Source: Amphibalanus amphitrite
Lineage: Eukaryota; Arthropoda; Thecostraca; Balanomorpha; Balanidae
Direction of reading: 5' to 3'
Assembly (NCBI RefSeq): GCF_019059575.1
Contig: NW_024881502.1
Coordinates: 620,001 to 684,000, forward strand
Length of the DNA: 64,000 bases
How positions within the stretch are numbered: position 1 is the first letter of the stretch; every line of letters begins with the position of its first letter. Both the position numbers and the translations under genes were made by a program. This document shows positions 1 through 13,670 of this stretch, piece by piece. The notes beneath the pieces are model-generated. The model saw only the letters and a list, made by a program, of their open reading frames with translations. It did no database searches and was not told where the DNA came from.

Positions 1-1028
1 CTGACACGCGGTCAAACTTTCGTTTTCCCGCGATCACGCGAGCCGCAAAGTTGAGCAGCTTCTGGATGGTTGCGAGGTTGCCAGCGCTGCCGCTGCCGTA
101 AACAGAGAGGCAATAGCGGATGTGCGAGACGGCCAGGGCGGTGACTATCTCGGGAAGGGTGTCAGGAGGAAGGAAGTGGCGGAGGTGGGATAGTGTTGCT
201 AGGATGCCGCAGCATCTACGCGAGACAGCCCTCACATGCGCGTCCCATGACAGGTGCTGGTCGAAGACCACACCAAGATTTTTGACCTCAGTGCTGGGCG
301 TCAGGCACGTGTCCTGGTATCTGATTTTAATCGTCGGGAGGTTGCGCAAATTTTGTCTAGAACCAAAAGTGATGAGCTCGAATTTGTTTACGTTAACCTT
401 TAAGCCGTTCGCAAGGAAGTAGTTGCCAAGAGAGGAAAGGGTGCTTTCCATGCGCGATGCAAGCGCTGGAAGAGCAGATTTAGGGCCGGAAACCAAGACC
501 TGGGTGTCATCGGCGTACTGGATAACCAGTCCATCGGAGACGTACAAGCTCAGGTCGTTGGCAAACGCGCAGAAGAGGACAGGGCCGAGGCTAGAACCTT
601 GAAAAACGCCCTGGTTGATGGGTAGAGGAGGTGAGATTTTGACGCGGCCATCAGAGGAAGTGAGGCTTACACTCTGCGAATGACCGGAGATATAATTTTG
701 AAACCAGGATGTGTCGACGCCCAGCAGCTGGAGTTTTTCGAGCAATTTAGCATGACTGATAACATCGAAACACTTGCTAAGGTCAATGAGACAAAGAATG
801 GAGAGAAGGCCAGAATCTGTAGCAGCAAGGATGCTGTCGGTGACGCACGTGAGGGCGGTCTCGGTAGAGTGCTGCGGACGGAAGCCATGTTGGGTTGGGG
901 AGAGGAGATGGTTGGAGGAAAGGTAGTAGTAGAGTTGGCGCTGAACTGCCCGCTCCACTATTTTGGCAAGGACTGGGATGATAGAAATAGGACGGTAGTT
1001 GGAAGGATCTGGAAGGATTGGAAGTCAC
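1..1028 (-). mobile_element. 5'-truncated CR1/L2-type LINE, reverse transcriptase part
   Basis: The minus strand holds an uninterrupted reverse-transcriptase frame of about 340 codons that runs off the left edge. Reading from about 1,024 downwards it shows PSNYRPISIIP, NHLLSPTQHGFRPQHSTETA, LIDLSKCFDVI, GVFQGSSLGP and the catalytic YADD at 508-519, then SRRCCGILATLSHLRHFLP and YCLSVYGSG. These are the RT core and thumb motifs of the Jockey/CR1/L2 group of non-LTR retrotransposons. The endonuclease half is absent, and homology stops at about 1,028, where an in-frame stop appears; this is the usual 5' truncation from incomplete reverse transcription. It is the same family as the LINE at 52.4-56.9 kb. 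The open frame suggests a fairly young copy. The clade is inferred from motif style only. Confidence 0.88.
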
Positions 1029-1835
1029 TAGGTCACCCGGTCACTGTATGTATACTCTACGGGGCGCTGAAAGGCAGACCTACCTACATTATTTAAAATT
1101 TCCACGTCAATCAATAATCTGCTGATGCTGCCGGACTCCGTTGACCAGTCAGTCATCCTCCCCTCCCTCCCTCCCCGCCCCCACCGCAGATATCATATTC
1201 TCCTTTCTCCGGGTTATCTCCCGCCGCCTTCCTCGGCACAGTGCGGGCGGATCGATCAGGGCCGGCCTAAGACATCGCCGTGGCCAGGGCCAACTGGGGG
1301 ACGGGTAGCGGGTGGCCGACTGAGCGGGTGGGCCGCGGATGGCCGGCTGAGCGGGTGAGTAGCGGGTGGCCGACTGAGGGACGGGTGGGCAGCGGGTGCG
1401 CTGCCGGCCGGAGGAGCCAATTCGTGCGTTTCAAGTGCAGACCGGTCCCTTCGTATGCTGCCCTTCCCCTGCTCAGTCGGGGGGTGGGGGGGGGGGTGAT
1501 TGATTCCAGTGCAGAGCGGTCCCTCTGACCGCTACCCAGCCCCCTGCTCGGCTGCTGAGCATTGGATCCAGCTGTTGTGCTGCACAACTGCAGGGCAGAC
1601 CAAAAATCCTGTGATAACCACTGCTGACTCTAAAGGCCCGTTCAGCCCATGGCAATACAATGTTCTTCTACTTCATGCACTCGTGTGTCTGCGCTTTATA
1701 CCGTGACCTAAAAAGTGTGCGTTTCTTTTCCAGCGTACAGTCGTAAGTTTAGCGCTAGTCCAACAGTTTTGTGATAGCCATCGGGTTGTGAGCATTTCAG
1801 CCAAACTTCTGCGGAATCGTCCACTTTCCTCTGAC
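1029..1835. other. No gene seen; GC-rich imperfect repeat at 1,280-1,400
   Basis: There is no convincing exon. Between about 1,280 and 1,400 a loose GC-rich repeat built on GCGGGTGGCCGACTGAG occurs about four times. A G-run lies at about 1,480-1,497. Confidence 0.4.
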
Positions 1836-2032
1836 CATCCAATCCCCCTCCCCTCGCCCTTCCTCCTGACCGTCGAACTGCCCCTTCCTTTCCTCTCTGA
1901 CCATCGACCCCCTCCCCTCTGACCTTCGACCCCCCCCCCACTCTGACCGTCGACCCCCCCTTCCCCTCTGACCGTCGAACCCCCCGCCCCTTCCCCTCTG
2001 ACCGTCGAACATCTGACCCCTTCCCCTCTGAC
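1836..2032. repeat. Imperfect tandem repeat, CTCTGACCGTCGACC core
   Basis: About six units of roughly 25-35 bp share the core CTCTGACCGTCGACC followed by C-rich runs. Unit length varies and the open frames across it are not conserved, so it is read as a minisatellite. Confidence 0.7.
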
Positions 2033-2069
2033 GCGGCCGGACCGACGCGGCCGGACCGCTCCGTCGGAC

Positions 2070-2112
2070 CGACGGACGGACGGACGGACGGACGGACGGA
2101 CGGACGGACGGC
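2070..2112. repeat. (GGAC)n microsatellite
   Basis: About ten perfect GGAC units, flanked on both sides by degenerate GGACCG-type sequence at about 2,030-2,180. Confidence 0.9.
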
Positions 2113-2998
2113 CGGACTGCTCCGTCGGACCGTCGGACGGACGGCCGGACTGCTCCGTCGGACCGTCGCGTTGGACGGACGGACCGCTCCGTCGCTCGGC
2201 TTCTCTGCAGTCCGGTAGTAATTTAGCCGGCTCACCAGGGGCCGCCGATCTAATTAGGGCCCGACTCATCTGCCTTTAATTGGAGCCATGAGCGCGGCGG
2301 CGGGCGCTGCGGGCCCGCGGCCGCGGCGTGAGGCGTCCGACCGGGCAGGTCACAGCACCGACAGGGCGGCGTGGCAGCTACACCTGAGTTCGGGGCGCGG
2401 ACACATCCGAAACGGCAGACAGGTAGCCGGGGCCGGTCGCCTTGAACGTCGGAACAGAGGACCTGTCGCCTGGGGCCTGGGCAGGGGACAGTTTGGAATG
2501 AAAGATAGCTAAAATAAGGCATACTGGGCGCTTGTCTTGGCAGACGAGCGTGGCTTGGACGCTCGCATCTTCTTCAGTCGTAGCATTAAGCATACTCACA
2601 GAAGTATAAGTGCTCTTCGAACAGAAAAACGACGATTAAATTAGTCGTTAAGAACTCTTCATTATTTTGCTATCGGACGGCATTTCCCTTCGTAATCTTT
2701 CTGACTATTCGCTCCATAGTAAATAAATGCCTATGGCGGGTCGTACGTATGTACCTACTGCAGACAGATTTATGCATGGAATCAGAATGGTTCAAGTGTG
2801 ACCATGTGCATTGTGTAACATAGGTTTGAAGGAGCCGCATTTGGCCTGGCGGTCAGTAGCCACCGCTGTGACCCCGCTGTGAACCCGCTGTGACCTCGGA
2901 TAGGTCGAGGGGCTGGTGAGCAGTCACACCTGGAGCCATATTGAGCCCAGTGTGACCGCCTGGGCTGCGCCGGCACGGCCGGGGCCGAGCACGACCTG
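2113..2998. other. No feature recognised
   Basis: Mixed composition. Neither strand has an exon with credible splice sites or a known motif. Confidence 0.4.
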
Positions 2999-3226
2999 CA
3001 CAGTGGGCCCAGTGCCGGCCAGCCAGCTCACCGCCGCACAGTGGGCCCAGCGCCGGCCAGCCAGCTCACCGCCGCACAGTGGGCCCAGCGCCGGCCACCC
3101 AGCTCACCGCCGCACAGTGGGCCCAGCGCCGGCCACCCAGCTCACCGCCGCACAGTGGGCCCAGCGCCGGCCACTCAGCTCACCGCCGCACAGTGGGCCC
3201 AGCGCCGGCCACCCAGCTCACCGCCG
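2999..3226. repeat. 38-bp minisatellite, 6 copies
   Basis: Six head-to-tail 38-bp units starting CACAGTGGGCCCAGCGCC begin at 2,999, 3,037, 3,075, 3,113, 3,151 and 3,189, with only a few substitutions. The unit length is not a multiple of three, so the frame rotates from unit to unit; the proline-rich frames are artefacts. Confidence 0.93.
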
Positions 3227-3674
3227 CCTGCCGGGTGATTCCCGGCTCAGAACAACTCAGCGGCCGCTGATCCGAGCGTCAACCGTCTGTATTGTCTGTG
3301 TGGACAGATATTGACTGGGAGACGGCCGATGAAACATCCTGGTTGTTTGAAGCTCAATGAGCGTGTCGATAGGAGTCTCCGCTTCCAAGATATTGTTTTC
3401 ATGGTTGAATGAATAGCTTTAGACAACTGACACAGACACCGGTCGTCGTATCGTTTCTGTGTTTCCCCGCACATAACACGCAATACATCTGCACAGAAGC
3501 ATGCGTTCGACAAATTCAGCTGCCAGACATAGGTTTCTTAGCAAAAACACCTGAAGCAGTTCCGCAATCCATTTAAATCTCAAAGTTTAAGCCACCAGGA
3601 GACGAGTATATCAAAATGCCGGTCCATTTTAGGGCCTGCAGTCAAGCAAAGATGCAATGAGGCAAACGCATTAA

Positions 3675-4269
3675 CCCACGAGCCACTGGGGGGGGGGGCA
3701 TAAAGTTGCCCCCCCTTTACGTTTTGTGAAATATCTCCGAAACTTGATGAGCTACGAACGTGAAACTTGGCATAGCTTCAAACGAATACCTAGGCAATGT
3801 TTGAGGAAAGTTTGGTGGTTGTAGCACCTAATATGACGTCACAGTGACGTCATAAAGTTTTGCCGTTTTCCGATATGGACCGTTTCTGATGACGCTGAGC
3901 ATGAAACTCAACTGTAAATGAACTAGACAGCACCTGCTGTCATCCTAAAACATCTAACTACACTTCAATCTAGTTTCTGACCAATAATCGGTCCTTTATA
4001 TTCGGTCCCATATATCTGATGTATCGTGAGGAATATGAGAGTCGCAAATCTATAATTTCACTTATGACGTCACTGTGACGTCATCTCAAATGGGATCAAC
4101 ACCAAATTTGGACACAACCTCGGCTAGGTATTCAGGAAGATGTGTGCAAAGTTTCGTTTCTCTATCTCTTCGCGTTGCGACGATATCGTCGCAGAAGTAA
4201 AGGGGGGCAACTATATGCCCCCCCCCCCCAGCGGCCGGTGGGTGGCGCGGAGGCCCAGCGGCCGCAGGG
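3675..4269. mobile_element. TTAA-flanked non-autonomous element, CCCACGAG end
   Basis: TTAA lies at 3,671-3,674 and 4,270-4,273. The left end starts CCCACGAGCCACTG and runs into about ten Gs followed by a C-run; the right end mirrors this with a C-run and ends CGCAGGG. The TIR match is weak beyond CCC. The interior has the ATATCTCCGAAAC...GAAACTTGGCATA module after the left hairpin and inverted copies of a double CRE-like motif, TGACGTCACAGTGACGTCA at about 3,835 and its complement at about 4,065. There is no coding capacity. TTAA plus CCC ends fit piggyBac-type or Kolobok-type non-autonomous elements; the autonomous partner is not visible. Confidence 0.72.
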
Positions 4270-4273
4270 TTAA

Positions 4274-5163
4274 ATAAGATAAACTTTGAGAATATTGCAA
4301 GCCATATCAGCCCCTGGAAATGAGACCACAAGAAGCGGCTCGCTGCACGCGCCGTCATCTCTCCCGGAAGGTCGCTCGGCGCTCCACGACTCCGCGGCCC
4401 TGTATGGGAAGAGCCGCCTCACTAGGGTGAGCCGGTAACGAGGCAGCTCCAGCTCCGGCACCCCGGCGCGTCTCGCGCTCCGATACGGCGGCACCAGGGC
4501 GAAGCATAGCACGCAGGGAGCCGGGCGCGGAAACAACGTGGAGAGCGCGATATACGTTCAGCGCGTCACGACGAGCGATCATCTTCCGAATGTCCGGCCA
4601 GCCGAGCGCAGCGAGAGCGGGGCTGACGGGGTCGTATCGGCGGGAGTTCTGACCATTCCAGACTGACGAACAGTAACTAGGTGCTGGAGATGGGAGTGTG
4701 TGGCAAGGACAATTCTTGAGAAGTTAGGGGTTAGGGTGTGAAGTTTGGTTCTTGTGAATGTTAGGAGAGAGAAACCGAAAAGTTTTGTGAATGTATCTGA
4801 TGATTGTTTTCGGGTAGCGGATCAAGGATGAGTGAGCTGTGTGCCTCCCAGCTCAGTGCTTGGTCAAAGAGAACGCCCAGGATTTTTATGTGATTTTGAG
4901 GTCGAACGTCCGGGCCATCTACCGTCTACATGTGATGTAAGTAGCATTGTGATGATTTGGAGACATTATTAGAGGCACCAAAAAATGTGAAACACGCTTC
5001 TTTTTCAGTGTTTACTGTTTACCCCGTGCATGATACCTACCAGATGTTCACGCCACATCATCTTTAGCCCCCTAGGCACCAAAACCTGTGTAGGTACTCT
5101 ACATAGTCACTCATTTACCTATATTTTTTCTGACCAGAATACCAAACTATGTAAAATGAGAGT
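4274..5163. other. No feature recognised
   Basis: GC-rich to about 4,650, then AT-rich. No splice-supported exon or transposon end was found. Confidence 0.4.
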
Positions 5164-5364
<201 letters not shown>

Positions 5365-5449
5365 TTACAGAGATAGATACTTCAACCAAATGATGTTTAT
5401 TTAGAAATAAGATAATTGAAAACAGTAGGTACAGATATACACTGGTAAG

Positions 5450-6270
5450 CCGTCGGTGAGCGCCCGTTTGGAGGCTCTCGGTCGGTCTGTCGGTCTGTCG
5501 GCGGCGCGCTGGAAGGCGGTGCGGCGCGCCGTGGCCGCCCTCCATTGGACGCGTCGACAGCGCCGTCCGCGTCAGATACGCCGCCAATTCACGCGGCGCG
5601 CTCTGTTTTCGGAAGTCGGTCCGGCCGCCTTCCGGTCGAGTGGTGGCGCGCCCGGCTCCGCGCCGCGCCGGGGCGTATCGGCCGGCCGATCAGCGGCGGC
5701 CGTGCCAGCTCAGGTCGCCGGCTGGCCGCCGCCCAGACCTCCGCCAATGAGTCGTGACAGATCGGCGCCCATTACCGCAGACTGGCGGCGGACGGCGCGC
5801 CGCTGCTGCTCAGATACCGGCGCCCACACACCGCGCCGGCCGGCCGGCCAGTGCTCCGACCTGCACGGTCGCCGCGGCGCGGCCGACACCGTGGCGGCCG
5901 CGGCCGGCCGGCCGGCCGGGCCTCCCCGAGGTGGCGCAGTCCGGTGGAGGCGCGGTCCCCGTGCAGCAGGGTTGGGGTGGCCAGCGCTGCTGCCTGTCGG
6001 TCAGACGGCGCGGCGGACAGTCACCTCCTGGCCGGGCGGTGGAGGGCGACCTGTGACCGGCCGCGCCCCTGTGACCGGCTGCGCCCCTGTGACCGGCTGC
6101 GCCCCTGGCTCGGTCACCGGCCGCGCCCCTGTGACCGGCTGCGACCCTGACTCGGTCACCGGCTGCGCCCCTGGCTCGGTCACCGCCCCAGCACCTGGCG
6201 ACGTCCTGTCCGTCACCCTGACCGGGCCCACCAGCGCGGCGTGGGAGCGGCCGGCCGGGCGACACTAGCA
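5450..6270. repeat. GC-rich block with an 18-bp repeat at 6,052-6,190
   Basis: This CpG-rich block is open in several frames because stop codons are rare. Near its right end the unit CGCCCCTGTGACCGGCTG recurs, mixed with the variant CCCTGGCTCGGTCACCGG. There is no splice signal or recognisable domain. Confidence 0.6.
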
Positions 6271-8372
<2,102 letters not shown>

Positions 8373-9375
8373 GGTGGGGGGCCTGGGCGCCGGATTATGG
8401 ATCGCGCTGCCGCGGGAGGATCCGCCGCCGATCTGTCATTGGTATGCATGCCCACAAGGGCCGGCCATCACGTTATTTCTCAATCAGCTCCGTCCGCTCA
8501 TAGCGTCGGTCTGCGTGCCGCGTTGTGCATCTCCTGTCATTGACCCGCTCAGCCGGCTGACGGATTCCGCAGAGCATTGGCACATATTTCTCCGCTGCTC
8601 CGCACACCGTGGGACGGGAGAAAATCTGGACTAATTTCAGCCCGATGGATCGGTCTCGGCGGCCGGCCTGCATTCGATTATATCCGCGAGCCGACCCCGA
8701 TATCTGGGACAGATATGGCCAATCAGCGGCGCTGCAGGGAGAGGAGCCGGCCGGTCGGCCGGGACCGGATCGGCCACCGGCCGGTCACCGAACACGACCG
8801 CCGTCACATGAAGGTGTGATGTCCCGTTGTAAGTACCCGGCACCATAGATTGGCCGCCGCAGGTCGCCGGTATCTGTATAGTGTGGTGGTATAAGTACTC
8901 GACTCAGGAGACTGGCTAAGGTCGTGATCATTCACCAAACATGGCTATATTATTGCCGGTAAGGCATGTTATCACGCATTATTTCTCCACAACGTGTTTC
9001 TTTGATCAGAATGAACGACGAACATCGTTATGTTGTACATGCCTGCTGCACGCCAATGGCCTTTTGACATTTTCCAATTAACGTCTCAATTTCATAAGAC
9101 ATAGACAATTGCATTAGGTTTTCATAGTCAATGGCAACGCAGAACACCATATTAAACTAATTTTGTATGAACCTCCTTGAACTTACGTCAGCAGGTATGC
9201 AAAAAACTTTTTTGGCTTGAAGTATCATGTTTAATTTTATTGTACTTCGCCTGAAAATGTGACAAATGTTTTCCGGCCGCCTCCAGGCTCCAATTATCAC
9301 CGGGGGCAGGCGGCACCAGTTTCCGCTCAGCCCACCGTTGTCCGTGGCTGTGTGACCGCAGACCGGCGAGTGACG
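8373..9375. other. No feature recognised
   Basis: GC-rich to about 8,850, then AT-rich. No exon or element ends were seen. Confidence 0.4.
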
Positions 9376-9530
9376 GGATCCGGCGGACACGCGGGAAGGC
9401 GGAATCCGGCGGACACGCGGCGACTGACGGGATCCGGCGGACACGCGGCGACTGACGGGATCCGGCGGACACGCGGCGACTGACGGGATCCGGCGGACAC
9501 GCGGCGACTACGGGATCCGGCGCTACCTAC
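9376..9530. repeat. 28-bp minisatellite, about 5 copies
   Basis: Units beginning GGATCCGGCGGACACGCGG start at 9,376, 9,430, 9,458 and 9,486, at exactly 28 bp for the later copies. The first unit is diverged and the last shortened. Confidence 0.9.
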
Positions 9531-9548
9531 CACCGGTGGCGGTCGGCG

Positions 9549-9952
9549 AGGACGGAGCCGGCAGACGGAGCCGGTGGGAGCCGGTGGGAGCCGGTGGACG
9601 GAGCCGGTGGGAGCCGGTGGGAGCCGGTGGGAGCCGGTGGACGGAGTCGGTGGGAGCCGATGGACGGAGCCGGTGGACGGAGCCGGTGGGAGCCGGTGGA
9701 CGGAGCCGGTGGACGGAGCCGGTGGGAGCCGGTGGGAGCCGGCGGACGGAGCCGGTGGACGGAGCCGGTGGACGGAGCCGACAGACGGAGTCGGTGGACG
9801 GAGCCGCGGTGGACGGAGCCGGTGGACGGAGCCGGCAGACGGAGCCGGTGGACGGAGCCGGTGGACGGAGCCGGTGGGAGCCGGTGGGAGCCGGTGGACG
9901 GAGCCGGTGGGAGCCGGTGGGAGCCGGTGGACGGAGCCGCGGTGGACGGAGC
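9549..9952. repeat. Compound 10/13-bp minisatellite, GGAGCCGGTG
   Basis: About 400 bp built from two interleaved unit types, GGAGCCGGTG (10 bp) and GGAGCCGGTGGAC (13 bp), in irregular order. Since 10 and 13 both shift the frame by one, every frame is equally open, so it is not coding. Confidence 0.93.
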
Positions 9953-10700
9953 CAGTGACCCGACCGACCAATATCGTCTGACGCACGAGGCCACTGCAGT
10001 CTGCCACTGCAGTGCCGTCTCAGTCCATATGGTAAGACGCATGGCCGATCCGTTCAGCGGCCTGTCTCCGGCTCGAGCTGGTGCTGATACTGAGTGAGCT
10101 GGTGCTGACTGGTGAGCTGGTGCTGATACTGAGTGAGAAACGGCTCCTCGGGCCGCCCATAAACCTCTTGATGTGCAATTACACAGCGTGTCTGTGTCTG
10201 CAAAACGCATTGCCATCACCGTGACCTTTAAGAAAGCTTATGGGATGGGAAAACTTTCAGGTTCCCTTGTGAACAGACTGCCAAACTGTTCTAGAGCATT
10301 ATTTAATTGACTTATTATAACATCAAAATAACTTTGCTAATGTAGGCTGACTAGGTAGGTATATAAAGCAATGGATTACATACGGCAACAAAGTAGCGGA
10401 GCTTCACGAAGCCGATAATCTTAAGGTGTGTAACATCGCCGCCTCTCGGCCGGTGGCAGGCCCCGTATATTGTGTCACATTATGCAAACGCAGCCGCTGC
10501 TGGTCCAATGACCGTTTTCAGGCACCATTGCCTGCTGCCGAGTGGAGTGGAGTGTTCAGGGGCGCGGCTCGCGCTACTTTGGTCGCAGGTGGCTCATGTG
10601 AGCGGCGACACCGACCCACACCAGGAACTCTGCTCTGCACAGTGCTCAGTGCTCACTGCTCTCCTCCTGAGACCGCCATAACCACTGTCGGTCGGCCCTG
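9953..10700. other. No gene seen; short GAGCTGGTGCTGATACTGA repeat
   Basis: A 19-22-bp motif, GAGCTGGTGCTGATACTGA, occurs about three times at 10,072-10,137. The rest has no recognisable feature. Confidence 0.45.
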
Positions 10701-10829
10701 CTCTCCGAGCCCGCTGAACTGGCTCCCCTGCTCCCCAGACCCCGCTGAACTGGCTCCCCTGCTCCCCAGATCCCGCTGAACTGGCTCCCCTGCTCTCCGG
10801 AGCCCGCTGAACTCCCCTGCTCTCCGGAG
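10701..10829. repeat. 31-bp minisatellite, about 4 copies
   Basis: Tandem units containing CCCGCTGAACTGGCTCCCCT at about 31-bp spacing; the last copy is shortened. Confidence 0.85.
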
Positions 10830-11833
10830 CCTGTCGTTCTTGCTCCCAGTGACTGTCCGGCCCCTGGGTTGGCTGTCCACTGTCCACGGTCTTATTTCCA
10901 CTGCCCACTGTCTATGTTCACTTTCCACAGACGTCAGTGACAGCACATGCCGTGACTCGAATCGAATCCGGTTAAACTGAAAATCTGAGTCGAATTGAAT
11001 GGTTTCCTTTTAAGGATTTTGAGTGATGAGTATGCCATGAGTCGATTTAGCTTTAAAAAAATCGACTCACCCAAAACTTAAATCGTCTACGGTCTACAGT
11101 TGCAAACCAATATCTAGCAACACTTAGAGAGTGTCTAGCTGAAATGTTATATCGGTGTGCTGAAACAAAACCAACTTATATGAAGTCTTGATCGGTGTGT
11201 TAATTGCAAAAACAGTAAAAAAGGTTTTCGCCAAAAAAACTGATTGACAGTTTTATGATCATATTGAGAAGCTTTCTCCATGAATCAATTATTTGATATG
11301 TAGCGGTTTTTGTTTTGTCTCACGACAGCTGACACTTTCGGCCTTCGGGTGCGTTTGTGTTCGGTACAAATATCCCGGAAAATACGAAACTCTTTGATCT
11401 TTTAGCTACACGCACCTCGTGATTTATGCGACAAAATGAATAAATGTCGCCGGAAAGTTTCCGCTGCCGGTCCCGAATGGCGGAGGCTGCGCACACCCAG
11501 TGAAATATGAGCCTGACACGGCGGCTAGGCCGGGTCCAGACGCGGCCACGGTCTGTGCCCCGAATATTGCTGGCTGTTAAACAATAACGCTGCACTGGAA
11601 AACCCACACGACACTATACCTTTTCATTTCAGCGCATGACCCTTAGTAAAGAAAATTGGGGCGCTAACGGTTTCAAATTTTAGCGACGATGCTTTGCATG
11701 ATTGGACTGATTTTGAAATTATGGTTTCAATGATTAGTTACTATGTAAAACCAGCCTCATCAACGGGTTCCGAACACCAGTGGTCTGATTTATGATAATT
11801 TCGAGCATAAATAGAAAGTGAATACCTCTTAAC
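10830..11833. other. No feature recognised
   Basis: AT-rich sequence without element ends or a supported exon. Confidence 0.4.
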
Positions 11834-11837
11834 TTAA

Positions 11838-12733
11838 CCCTCGCATGTGTAGGGGGGGGGGGGGTCGGATGGACCTCCCCCCATGGTTTTTCCGAATAAC
11901 TCGCGTAAAAAGCGGCCGATCGCGACGAAACTTTCAGTACCCTAACATTGATCAATTTTACACCTACCCTGAAAATTTCATGACCCTGACCCAAATGACC
12001 TTTGACCTGTGACCTCTTTTCCGAGACCATGTTTGGCCGGAATCGCGATTCTGGGTATGTCGGCTCGCATTAGCCGCGCGTTTGCAAGCTTTTCGTGGTT
12101 TCAAACGCTCAAACATGTGATTTGATGTTGCTTCCATGCATTAGGGTGGGTGTCAAGGTCACCTGAAGGTCAGGTCAGGTCATTGACCTTTGGTGACCTC
12201 GGGGACCTCGGTTCACTTTTTCGAGATGTACATGTTTCTAGGCTAGTTTTTGGAGCTGAATTCGAATTTAGCAACCATTTGAACATTTACGAAGTAGTTT
12301 GGTGCCTTCCTAACATGTTACGAAGCTGTCAGAGGCGGTTGACACGTACTACGAATACCCGTCACGACGCCTACTGGTTGACCTGACCTGACCTGACCCG
12401 ACCTGGTCTAAATGCTTAAAGACATCATCTGTGATCAAAACTAACACGATATTCGTGATCAGCACCCCGAAAAACCCCTTAGCAGCCACACTTTACGACT
12501 TTCTAACAGGTCCCGATTTTCCCGACTTTGGGTCATTGACCTGACCTGGAAGGTCAACCAATGACCTAGGACCTTAAAATTGGGTATCATCGGCTTCCTC
12601 TCGTCACGGGCAACACGCTCGTTTTTTTCCGCGAAGCTCTAGCTCGATCAGGGGCCAAACGGCAAGGGGGGGGTCCAACCGACCCCCCCCCCCTTCACAT
12701 TAGAAGCTGGCAAACGCCGCACACATGCGAGGG
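11838..12733. mobile_element. TTAA-flanked element, TIR CCCTCGCATGTGT
   Basis: An 896-bp element bounded by TTAA at 11,834-11,837 and 12,734-12,737, with a perfect 13-bp terminal inverted repeat CCCTCGCATGTGT. Inside each end a G-run faces a C-run, so both ends can fold into G:C hairpins. The left module is AACTCGCGTAAAAAGCGGCC then GAAACTTTCAGTACC. The interior is rich in TGACCT/AGGTCA hexamers, for example around 12,160-12,215 and 12,380-12,405. It has no coding capacity. The TTAA and CCY start fit piggyBac-type mobilisation. Confidence 0.87.
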
Positions 12734-12737
12734 TTAA

Positions 12738-13048
12738 TTGAGAAAAACGATAGAATGGCATGGTTTATGTGTACTGTGTAAGCATTTATGATTGTGTATG
12801 CAGGAGGCATTTTCGGGCCGCGGAGGCCCGTCTCGGAGGACTGACCTTGACTGGGCGAGCTGTGCGCTACTTCCCTCGGCTGACGGTTCGTCGACAACGA
12901 CCAGGGAGGCTGCAACAGCGGCGCGGGCCTCGGAGGCTTCCCCGCTGCACGCGCCTTCCTCACACACCTCCGCCTGCTGAGCGCGCCTTCCTCACACACC
13001 GCCCGCTGAGCCTACCGGCGCCTGAGTGAGACGAGCTCCTGCTGCCTA
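12738..13048. other. No feature recognised
   Basis: Moderately GC-rich sequence; TCCTCACACACC occurs twice at about 12,957-13,000. Confidence 0.35.
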
Positions 13049-13192
13049 AGCGGTGTCCTGTTACAACGCAGCCGGGGCAGCCTGACACCGCAGAGCGCGC
13101 TGTTACAACGCAGCCGAGGCAGCCTGACACCGCCGGCGCTGTCTGAGGAAATCAGACACCGCCGGCGCTGTCTGAGGAAATCAGACACCTCA
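13049..13192. repeat. Two short tandem repeats, about 34 and 29 bp
   Basis: Two copies of a unit starting CTGTTACAACGCAGCCG are followed by two copies of the 29-bp unit CGGCGCTGTCTGAGGAAATC (first 20 bases). Confidence 0.8.
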
Positions 13193-13585
13193 GACGCTGT
13201 CTGAGACACTGTCCTCGAGCGGGCTGCGGCAGTGTCTCAGACGGAGCCGGAACTGTCTGAGACTGTGTACGACGAGGCTGGGGACCTCCCTACTGGGAAG
13301 GGAGGGGACCTCACTAGCGGGGAGGCTGGGGACCTCCTTAACGGAAAAAGAGGATGGGAAAGCAGCCTGGGGACCTAGTGCGTACCCGGCAGCCGGGGAC
13401 GGAGGCCGGGGTCGGGGAGCTCTCTGCCGCCAGCCAGCGGAGGCGGTGAAGACGGCGACAGGACGGTCACTGGAGACCGCGCATGGAAGCACGCAGTGAA
13501 TCAATCGGAATAGACGCTCTGCTCTGCTCCGGACCAGACCAAAACATTGGTCTCGGTCCGGTTACCTTGAGTCGAGTACCTTCCG

Positions 13586-13670
13586 TCCGGTGTCAGCGAC
13601 TCCGAGTCGAGTGCACTCGGTCCGGTGTCAGCGACTCCGAGTCGAGTGCACTCGGTCCGGTGTCAGCGAC
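13586..13670. repeat. 35-bp tandem repeat, about 2.5 copies
   Basis: The unit begins TCCGGTGTCAGCGACTCCGA and repeats at 35 bp. Confidence 0.88.

Noticed and set aside
9327-10219. Long overlapping frames on both strands
   Set aside because: They follow the 28-bp and 10/13-bp satellites, which have no stop codons.
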